5,293 nucleotides of DNA, from assembly GCA_937871985.1 (NCBI GenBank), contig CALMPB010000361.1, positions 1 through 5,293 on the forward strand. Reading direction: 5' to 3'. This document shows positions 1 through 4,692 of this stretch, one piece after another (position 1 is the first letter of the stretch; each line of letters begins with the position of its first letter). The translations under genes and the position numbers were made by a program. Below the pieces are notes generated by a model. That model was not told the DNA's origin. It ran no database searches and was given only the letters and a program-made list of their open reading frames with translations. The DNA is from an uncultured Burkholderiaceae bacterium. Its GTDB lineage: Bacteria; Pseudomonadota; Gammaproteobacteria; Burkholderiales; Burkholderiaceae.

Positions 1-385
1 GTTCAGCGATGAATCGACGACGGCCGCTGGCAATTTGGCGATGCAGGACTTCATAGGCATAAGCCGCCACCTGTGCGCTGGGGCCCTCGCCGATGAAGGC
101 CCATACCGCTTTTTCTTGCTCATAGCACATGTACAGGCTTTCGCAAACAAACGCATGGCAAACCGCGTTAACTAAATAATGCTCCCATTTGGTTGGCTGT
201 GATTTGCTGCGCGTACGCACACGCGCTTCCCGAACATGCATGGCCAGCACGTCTTTATGCTCTACGTTGTGCTGTCGCATCAGCGCTTGCGCTTGACGCA
301 TCGCGTTGCCCGCCTCGTGCTCATTGCCACTTCGGGACAAGGCCAGACACTTCTTGATTTTCTCTAAAGCTTTGTCGTATTCCAT
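1..385 (-). CDS. DUF2786 domain protein, 3' end beyond the left edge
   Basis: The reading frame starts with ATG at 385-383 and stays open for 128 codons to the window edge, so the C-terminus is missing. Residues about 5-43 (ALEKIKKCLALSRSGNEHEA, then AMRQAQALMRQHNV) match the DUF2786 helical signature: K-I-x-K-x-L-A-L, then N-E-x-E-A, then A-Q-x-L-M. The following part (WEHYLVNAVCHAF, about 67-79; WAFIGEGPSAQVAAYAYEVL, about 95-114) resembles the second domain that usually follows DUF2786 in plasmid and phage proteins. The biochemical function of the family is not known to me. The start is supported by AGGAAA at 396-391, five bases before the ATG, and by an extended -10 promoter at 417-412. 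The gene lies behind the terminator of the upstream leftward unit, so it should be transcribed separately. The family call is firm; the role is unknown. Confidence 0.88.
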   Translation of the reverse strand, partial: MEYDKALEKIKKCLALSRSGNEHEAGNAMRQAQALMRQHNVEHKDVLAMHVREARVRTRSKSQPTKWEHYLVNAVCHAFVCESLYMCYEQEKAVWAFIGEGPSAQVAAYAYEVLHRQIASGRRRFIAE

Positions 386-411
386 GTCGGTTTCCTGTTT
401 TAAGGAAGATT

Positions 412-432
412 ATTATAGCATCGTTTATTGAT
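412..432 (-). promoter_or_regulatory. extended -10 promoter with operator for the DUF2786 gene
   Basis: Read leftward, a consensus TATAAT lies at 417-412, preceded by TGC, which makes an extended -10 (TGnTATAAT). No good -35 hexamer is visible at 16-18 bp, which fits an extended -10 promoter. The near-palindrome ATCAATAAACGAT (432-420) fills the spacer just upstream of the -10, where a bound repressor would block RNA polymerase. Transcription would begin near 405, giving a leader of about 20 bases that carries the AGGAAA ribosome site. The same element recurs at 2927-2939. Confidence 0.65.
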
Positions 433-447
433 TGTTTATCCGTTTTC
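413..447. repeat. promoter/operator repeat, copy 1
   Basis: This 35-base block aligns with 2920-2954. By hand alignment, 27 positions are identical with one single-base gap in each copy. The shared parts in order are TTATA, ATC, TTTATTGAT, GTTTA and TTTTC. The core ATCGTTTATTGAT (420-432) has inverted ends, ATC(R)...TGAT, as expected for a dimeric DNA-binding protein. It lies 28 bp upstream of the DUF2786 start codon. Confidence 0.65.
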
Positions 448-453
448 ACCTAT

Positions 454-482
454 AAAAACAGCGGGCGCATATTCGCGCCCGC
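454..482 (-). terminator. rho-independent terminator of the leftward envelope unit
   Basis: A perfect 8-bp stem, GCGGGCGC (461-468) with GCGCCCGC (475-482), encloses the six-base loop ATATTC. On the minus strand it is followed by TGTTTTTATAG, giving a U-tract from the run of A at 454-458. It lies about 40 bases past the stop codon of the 74-residue gene and just before the promoter of the DUF2786 gene, so it separates the two leftward transcripts. On the plus strand no T-tract follows, so termination should work leftward only. Confidence 0.85.
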
Positions 483-502
483 CACCGAGTTATTCACCGT
501 CG

Positions 503-518
503 ATTTAGCATGCTAAAT
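503..518. repeat. perfect 16-bp palindrome ATTTAGCATGCTAAAT
   Basis: Every base pairs with its mirror partner around a centre between 510 and 511. It sits five bases past the stop codon of the 74-residue gene and before the terminator. As RNA it could form a six-pair stem with a CATG loop, but it has no U-tract of its own. As DNA it could be a dimeric protein site. Neither use can be decided from the sequence, and no second copy was noticed in the window. Confidence 0.7.
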
Positions 519-523
519 TCGCC

Positions 524-748
524 TCACGCAACCGCCGCCATGGGTTCGGGCATTAACTCGCGCCCATAAGCCCACAAGGCACATTCCAGCTCCAGAATAT
601 TGACTCGTTCCGGCTCAATGGCCTTGCCCGCCATGCTTTGATAGCGATCCAAGCTTTTCAGGTCGACACGCCAATAATGCGCAAGCGGCGTAAAACACAA
701 CCCCGTTTCTACGTGCTTGATACAGTGTGTTGAGACGACGTTCCACAT
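524..748 (-). CDS. unrecognised 74-residue protein
   Basis: This is the last gene of the leftward unit and I do not recognise the family. The longest frame begins at 793, inside the 3' end of the DsbA-like gene, but the ATG at 748 is preferred. It follows AAGGAA with about ten bases of spacing and starts 16 bases past the upstream stop. The product begins MWNVVSTHCIKHVETGLCF and ends LMPEPMAAVA. It is soluble-looking, with aromatic and charged residues (HYWRVDLKSLDRY around residues 24-36) and an acidic, leucine-rich stretch (EPERVNILELECALWAYGREL). Three cysteines are present and they form no CxxC pair. No signal peptide or membrane segment is evident. The tight spacing and the terminator about 40 bases downstream support co-transcription with the protease and thioredoxin genes. 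Translation is likely but the function is open. Confidence 0.65.
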   Translation of the reverse strand: MWNVVSTHCIKHVETGLCFTPLAHYWRVDLKSLDRYQSMAGKAIEPERVNILELECALWAYGRELMPEPMAAVA

Positions 749-764
749 GGCAGGCGGATTCCTT

Positions 765-1655
765 TTAACCCTGGGCCGCAGCCTTGGCACCACTGTCGTC
801 AGCCGAATTGCTTTCAGCCATCATCTTGCGCATTGCGGCAACGAATGCCTCAGGCGGCTGGGCGCCGCCCAGCATCACGCTTTTACCGGTGGAGTTGTCG
901 ACCAAGAAAGTGGCTGGAGTGCCAGTCACGCCAAGCTTCGTCGCCTGATTAATATCCGATTCAACTGTCGCTTGATGGCGGCCGGATGACATGCACTCGT
1001 TGAACTTTGTCTCATCGACACCTGCATCGGCCGCGAACGTACTCACGCCCTGCAGCCCCTGGCCATTGCCGCGAGTATGGAGAAATACGTCTTCGGCAAA
1101 TATCCAGAACTTGCGGTTGCCGCCCAGTTCGGCGACACACTCGGAGGCGACGGCCAGGCTATGCGCTGCCGGATTGTGGAACGAGAGCGGCATGTGTTTC
1201 CACTGCCAGTTCACGTTGCCATTACTTTGATCGGCAAGCCGCTTCGGCGTTTCGTGAAAGCGCTTGCAGTAGGGACACTCGAAGTCCGAAAACTCGACCA
1301 AGGTGAAGCGGGCATTGGGCGAACCATAAATATGCTTGCCTTCCGGACCTTGCTCTGGCGCGTTAATGTACTTTGCCTGCTTGGCCTTGGCAATTTCCTG
1401 ACGTTTGGACTCGGCAATCTGCTCAATGGCTGATACGACGGCCTTCTGGAACTCGGGCCCCGTAGGCGCAGCCGGTTGAGCGTCGATCTTTGTGGCCAGA
1501 CGCACCAGCGCGGAACCAATTTCATTGGTCTGCTTGGCTTGCTGCGACAGCGAATAGGCGACGAAGGCGCCGCCGGCAACAATCAATGTGAAGGCCGCAA
1601 TCACCGCACCCACCAGGGCAGGCATGTAATTCGGTTGCGATTTTGGAGTACTCAT
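765..1655 (-). CDS. membrane-anchored DsbA-family thiol oxidoreductase/isomerase
   Basis: The 296-residue product is a thioredoxin-fold protein predicted to act on disulfides in the periplasm. In order it has a short cytoplasmic N-terminus, one hydrophobic anchor (about residues 12-36), an alanine/lysine/glutamate-rich, probably helical stalk (about 40-98), and the catalytic domain (about 105-280). The active site CPYC is at 127-130 within FSDFECPYCKRFHE. The cis-proline loop VTGTP ends at Pro247, followed by TFLVDN, as in DsbA-type thioredoxins. Two further cysteines, Cys173 and Cys221, could form a structural disulfide. The C-terminal tail is Ala/Ser/Asp-rich and looks disordered. The start is preceded by AAGGA, whose first bases overlap the stop codon of the protease gene, so translational coupling is likely. 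DsbA-like proteins on conjugative elements often help fold transfer proteins, but no transfer gene is visible here. Oxidase versus isomerase activity cannot be told from sequence. Confidence 0.92.
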   Translation of the reverse strand: MSTPKSQPNYMPALVGAVIAAFTLIVAGGAFVAYSLSQQAKQTNEIGSALVRLATKIDAQPAAPTGPEFQKAVVSAIEQIAESKRQEIAKAKQAKYINAPEQGPEGKHIYGSPNARFTLVEFSDFECPYCKRFHETPKRLADQSNGNVNWQWKHMPLSFHNPAAHSLAVASECVAELGGNRKFWIFAEDVFLHTRGNGQGLQGVSTFAADAGVDETKFNECMSSGRHQATVESDINQATKLGVTGTPATFLVDNSTGKSVMLGGAQPPEAFVAAMRKMMAESNSADDSGAKAAAQG

Positions 1656-1668
1656 GAGTGATAAATCC

Positions 1669-2640
1669 TTAGTAAGAAAGATGTACGGAAAGAAAGGAGT
1701 CCAGCGCAGCGGCCGCTTTCATAGACGCCTTGCCCGCCAATTTGCTGAAGACGTCCTCTCGGGGTGTGTAGTTCACGATCTTGGCAACGCCTACGACATT
1801 GCGAGCCACGGCGTCGACACTTTGCAGTCCATCAATCAGGCCTAGATCCAGTGCCTGCTCGCCGTTCCAGATCAACCCTGAAAACAGATCCGCATCCTGG
1901 CGCTTTAAGCGATCACCGCGGCTTTCCACCACGCGGTCGACAAACTGCTTGTGCGTTTGAGCCAGCACCGATTCCCAGAAATTGCGCGTTTCATCGCTCA
2001 AGGGCTGGAAAGGATCAAGCAGGTCTTTATGGGAGCCGGCCGTGATGGCACGACGCTCGATCCCCAGCTTTTGCATCAGCTCCGTAAAACCAAAGCTTGA
2101 GCTGATGACACCGATTGAACCCACGAGGCTTGCGCGGTTGGCAAAAATCTTGTCCGCCGCCATGGCCACGTAGTAGCCGCCAGACGCGCCAATGTCGTCG
2201 ATGACTGCGTACACAGGCTTGTCGGGATGAATCTGTCGTTGCGCCTTGATTTCGTCATACATAAGCCCGGCCTGCACGGCACTGCCGCCGGGGGAATTCA
2301 CACGAATGATGACAGCACGGGACTGTTTGCTGTCGAAAGCCGCCTTGATCGCCGGAACCAGGTTATCGGCACTGGCCGGCGATCCGGCATCAATCGTGCC
2401 TTTGACAAGAATCTGTGCGGTATGAGGTTCGTTCGCTTGCTCCGATTGCCAGGGCAAGAGACTGGGGCGTTGCACCAGGGTGTACGCCACCAGCATCATG
2501 AGCACCACCCCCACCGCCTTGATCGTGCGCAGGGCCAGGCTCCAGCGCCGATCCCGCACTTGCTCTTTATGGATGGTGTGAAAGTAATCGGTAAGGAGCT
2601 TTCTTTCCCACCCGGCTTCGTTGTTATCGGCTTCATTCAT
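1669..2640 (-). CDS. S49-family (SppA/SohB-like) membrane serine protease
   Basis: The 323-residue product has a charged cytoplasmic N-terminus, one hydrophobic anchor (about residues 39-57, TIKAVGVVLMMLVAYTLV) and a periplasmic protease domain (about 75-275). It carries S49 landmarks: VNSPGGS at 114-120, the nucleophile Ser153 in GASGGYY, and the general base Lys205 in GSHKDLLDPF. The 52-residue spacing equals that of the Ser147/Lys199 dyad of single-domain Bacillus subtilis SppA. SLVGSIGVI (171-179) matches the conserved oligomer-forming region. The length fits the single-domain form, not the double-length E. coli SppA. Family members cleave leftover signal peptides or membrane-associated substrates as ring oligomers. 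AAGGAG about eight bases before the ATG is a strong ribosome site. The next gene's ribosome site overlaps the stop codon. Both catalytic residues are intact, so it should be active; the substrate is unknown. Confidence 0.94.
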   Translation of the reverse strand: MNEADNNEAGWERKLLTDYFHTIHKEQVRDRRWSLALRTIKAVGVVLMMLVAYTLVQRPSLLPWQSEQANEPHTAQILVKGTIDAGSPASADNLVPAIKAAFDSKQSRAVIIRVNSPGGSAVQAGLMYDEIKAQRQIHPDKPVYAVIDDIGASGGYYVAMAADKIFANRASLVGSIGVISSSFGFTELMQKLGIERRAITAGSHKDLLDPFQPLSDETRNFWESVLAQTHKQFVDRVVESRGDRLKRQDADLFSGLIWNGEQALDLGLIDGLQSVDAVARNVVGVAKIVNYTPREDVFSKLAGKASMKAAAALDSFLSVHLSY

Positions 2641-2683
2641 TATTTTTGCTCCTTGTCATGTCCTGCGCTTTGCATGCCGGCGC

Positions 2684-2773
2684 TTATGCGGCCAGGGCCT
2701 GCACGATGGCGGGAATCGAGTGCATGAGCGGGTACACATGGGCCAGAAATTCAATGGGCAGTTCAAAAAGCAT
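2684..2773 (-). CDS. candidate 29-residue hydrophobic small protein
   Basis: An ATG at 2773-2771 opens a 29-codon frame ending in TAA at 2686-2684, 43 bases before the protease start. AAAGG lies nine bases before the ATG. The peptide starts MLFELPIEFLAHVYPL and ends PAIVQALAA. It is mostly hydrophobic with few charges, so a membrane or amphipathic micropeptide is possible. It lies in the leader of the protease unit and reads in the same direction. It could instead be a leader peptide that adjusts expression of the genes behind it, or a chance frame. I recognise no family. Support is the ribosome site, the position and the biased composition only. Confidence 0.4.
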   Translation of the reverse strand: MLFELPIEFLAHVYPLMHSIPAIVQALAA

Positions 2774-2791
2774 GGGGTCGCGCCTTTAGGT

Positions 2792-2869
2792 TTAGTTACA
2801 AGGACTCAAGCTTAGACGCGACTCGCCGCTGAGGCGGTCTGTGTAAGAGCCTTTATCGGGCAGTTTCAT
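2792..2869 (-). CDS. weak candidate 25-residue leader ORF
   Basis: An ATG at 2869-2867 opens a 25-codon frame (MKLPDKGSYTDRLSGES...) ending in TAA at 2794-2792, 18 bases before the 29-codon frame. The product is polar, serine-rich and unrecognised. There is no good Shine-Dalgarno site, and the start codon sits in the loop of the hairpin at 2857-2880, which could limit or regulate initiation. Both small frames share AACTGCCC soon after the ATG, giving FELP and MKLP, which hints at relatedness but is too short to prove it. It may be chance. Confidence 0.2.
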   Translation of the reverse strand: MKLPDKGSYTDRLSGESRLSLSPCN

Positions 2870-2880
2870 GGACTTGCCCG
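2857..2880 (-). other. hairpin in the leader of the leftward unit
   Basis: CGGGCA (2857-2862) pairs with TGCCCG (2875-2880). With one bulged base the stem can be extended by GT/AC. The loop holds the start codon of the 25-codon frame. No T-tract follows on either strand, so it is not an intrinsic terminator. It could be an RNA regulatory stem or a protein site. Confidence 0.4.
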
Positions 2881-2898
2881 GTCTGAAAGTGAAAAAGC

Positions 2899-2926
2899 TT
2901 GAATACTGGCAAATTTTATTTATAAT
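2899..2926 (+). promoter_or_regulatory. promoter of the methyltransferase/PP-loop operon
   Basis: TTGAAT (2899-2904) and a consensus TATAAT (2921-2926) are separated by 16 bp, matching a sigma-70 promoter. The start point would fall at about 2933, inside the near-palindrome at 2927-2939, so a protein bound there should repress. The remaining leader of about 37 bases ends in TTTTAGGA, which provides AGGA at 2960-2963, six bases before the ATG at 2970. Confidence 0.65.
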
Positions 2927-2946
2927 ATCATTTATTGATGTTTAAA
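2919..2946 (-). promoter_or_regulatory. candidate divergent promoter for the protease/DsbA unit
   Basis: Read leftward, TTTAAA (2946-2941) and TATAAA (2924-2919) are spaced 16 bp, with four and five matches to the sigma-70 consensus hexamers. The -10 overlaps that of the rightward promoter, so the two would compete for polymerase. The near-palindrome 2927-2939 fills its spacer, the same geometry as at the DUF2786 promoter. This would give the protease a leader of about 270 bases that covers both small frames. A promoter closer to 2640 is not excluded, but none stood out. Confidence 0.45.
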
Positions 2947-2954
2947 TAGTTTTC
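2920..2954. repeat. promoter/operator repeat, copy 2
   Basis: This block aligns with 413-447. Its core ATCATTTATTGAT (2927-2939) has ends ATCA and TGAT as perfect inverted repeats around a five-base centre. It is the better-preserved palindrome of the two copies and lies where the two divergent candidate promoters overlap. No gene for a matching regulator is in the window. Confidence 0.65.
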
Positions 2955-2969
2955 CTTTTAGGATTTGCC

Positions 2970-4667
2970 ATGACTGCTGAAGTGCTTGACAAGGACTGGA
3001 CCTTCTTTGCCCCCGTCGCAACCGACGCCATTGACGAACTGCTCAGCCAGTACCGTTCGGCTCGAATGAAGATCGACGAGGTGGCCAAGATGGTCAACAG
3101 CGATCTGGGCAGCGTGATCGGGTACTTCATTCAAGGCAATGCCGGCGATGAAATGCTGCACCGTACGCTGTACGTGGACAAGCTGTTTCAAACGCCGGGC
3201 GCCATTGGTGCCTTGAACGCCTCCTACTGGAAGCGTGCCTTGGATCTCACGGACGTGTACGATCTCATGCCGCAAGCACGGCGCAACGAGTGGAATGAAC
3301 AGATCCTGCACCCCTTGGGCATGAAAGATCGCATCTTCGACAGGACGATCAATGGCTACAAAGAAATTTGGAAGGTTGCCCCCCTGCCGGATTTCGAAGA
3401 GGAAACCGTACGCGGCACCCTCATGGATCTGATTCACTCACGCTCCCGGTTCTTTAGCGAACGCGTGGACGGCATCTTTCGCGCTCTTTCTCACGAGCAC
3501 GTCACGAACTGCCCCCAGGGATTTAGCAAGCGCATGATCATTGCCAATATGTTCAGTTTTTACAGCGGCGGGCATACCTCTTCCAATTACGCCAACATGG
3601 GGATTATCAATGACCTGCGTTGCGTGATTGCGAAGTTCATGGGGCGCGATGACCCGACTCATTGCGCCTCTAACTCCATCATCGAGAATGCCCGACGTGA
3701 CCAGCCCGGCCAATGGATACCACTTGATGGCGGCGCCTTGCGCATCCGCGTCTACCTAAAGGGCACGGCACACGTTGAAATCCACCCCGACATGGCTTGG
3801 CGGCTCAATTCCGTCCTGGCGAATCTGTACCCAGCAGCCATTCCGGCAAGCTTTCGCACTCCGCCCAAGCGCAAGCATAAGGAATGGCAAATGATTCAGC
3901 GCCCATTGCCGTTTGCGGTCCTGAGCATGCTTGAAAGCTTGGAGCCGGCGTTGCGGCGCGTACAGCGCGGCTTTGATACGGGATATGAGCGGATACCGAA
4001 CACGTTGAGTTTTCGGGCATCAAGCCTGAGCGCCAGCAAGGCCCTTCGCAGCGAGGTCGACTCCATTCTTGCCGCTATCGGCGGCACCCCTGCCGTCCAG
4101 GGGAAGGCATACGAATATTGGCAGTTTGACTACAACCCTCACGAAGTCATCGCGCAAATCGTGGCCTCCGGATGCTTGCCGGATGCGAAAACCCACCAGT
4201 TTTATCCGACGATGGATTTCTTGGCTGATGATGTCGTTCGACTGGCTGACATTCAAGACGGCGACGAAACGCTTGAGCCCAGCGCCGGCACAGGGCAAAT
4301 CGCCAAGCGCCTTCCGCCATCGACCACATGCGTCGAGATAAGCGCCTTGCATTGCAAAGTGCTGGAGTCGCTGGGCCTGGCCAATGTTGTGAATGACGAT
4401 TTCTTGTCCTGGGCCACGATTACAGCTCAACGCTTTGACCGCATCGTCATGAACCCGCCGTTTAGCGAGGGGCGCTGGCAGGAGCACTTGAGCGCGGCGG
4501 CAAGTCTACTGAAAGCCGGCGGGCGCCTGGTGGCGATTCTTCCTGCCAGCGCACGCGGCAAAGACCTTATCCCTGGCTGGAACTGCGAGTACAGCAAGCC
4601 CTACGACAATGCGTTTCCGAGTGCGTCAGTCTCCGTGGTGATTCTGACCGCCAATAAGCCCCGGTAA
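2970..4667 (+). CDS. DUF4942 protein fused to N6-adenine-type DNA methyltransferase
   Basis: The 565-residue product has an N-terminal helical part, then a DUF4942-like domain (about residues 85-285, including WKRALDLTDVYDLMP and FSFYSGGHTSSNYANMG), a linker (about 290-405), and a C-terminal class I methyltransferase (about 408-565). Methyltransferase landmarks are FYPT (411-414), the AdoMet-binding motif I LEPSAGTG (435-442), an acidic strand end CVEIS (454-458), DDF (477-479), and the catalytic motif IV NPPF (495-498). NPPF is the signature of amino-methyltransferases, usually N6-adenine in DNA. The predicted reaction is AdoMet-dependent adenine methylation; the target site is unknown. DUF4942 has no function known to me and may recognise substrate. 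AGGA sits six bases before the ATG. No endonuclease gene is adjacent in view, so it may be an orphan enzyme. A PP-loop gene follows after 25 bp. An RNA or protein substrate is possible but less likely. Confidence 0.9.
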   Translation: MTAEVLDKDWTFFAPVATDAIDELLSQYRSARMKIDEVAKMVNSDLGSVIGYFIQGNAGDEMLHRTLYVDKLFQTPGAIGALNASYWKRALDLTDVYDLMPQARRNEWNEQILHPLGMKDRIFDRTINGYKEIWKVAPLPDFEEETVRGTLMDLIHSRSRFFSERVDGIFRALSHEHVTNCPQGFSKRMIIANMFSFYSGGHTSSNYANMGIINDLRCVIAKFMGRDDPTHCASNSIIENARRDQPGQWIPLDGGALRIRVYLKGTAHVEIHPDMAWRLNSVLANLYPAAIPASFRTPPKRKHKEWQMIQRPLPFAVLSMLESLEPALRRVQRGFDTGYERIPNTLSFRASSLSASKALRSEVDSILAAIGGTPAVQGKAYEYWQFDYNPHEVIAQIVASGCLPDAKTHQFYPTMDFLADDVVRLADIQDGDETLEPSAGTGQIAKRLPPSTTCVEISALHCKVLESLGLANVVNDDFLSWATITAQRFDRIVMNPPFSEGRWQEHLSAAASLLKAGGRLVAILPASARGKDLIPGWNCEYSKPYDNAFPSASVSVVILTANKPR

Positions 4668-4692
4668 TTTCTATTCCTTTCGGCGAAACACG

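Noticed and set aside
461..482. Terminator hairpin acting on the plus strand
   Set aside because: No T-tract follows on the plus strand and no rightward gene ends there; the U-tract is present only for leftward transcription.
749..793. Longer N-terminus for the 74-residue gene, starting at 793
   Set aside because: It would overlap the end of the DsbA-like gene and add an Arg/Pro-rich stretch; the ATG at 748 has a proper Shine-Dalgarno sequence and starts after the upstream stop.
2227..2727. Open plus-strand frame of 166 codons opposite the S49 protease
   Set aside because: It is antisense to a gene with intact catalytic motifs; its low-complexity His/Arg/Gly content is typical of a shadow frame.
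2958..3437. Open minus-strand frame of 159 codons opposite the methyltransferase gene
   Set aside because: It lies wholly antisense to a well-supported gene, has no ribosome site or family signature, and reflects codon bias of the true frame.
4020..4487. Open minus-strand frame of 155 codons opposite the methyltransferase domain
   Set aside because: It is antisense to the conserved AdoMet-binding region, with no start signal and no recognisable domain.
4668..4692. Possible terminator or promoter between the methyltransferase and PP-loop genes
   Set aside because: The 25-bp gap has no inverted repeat with a T-tract and no convincing -10/-35 pair, so co-transcription is the simpler reading.
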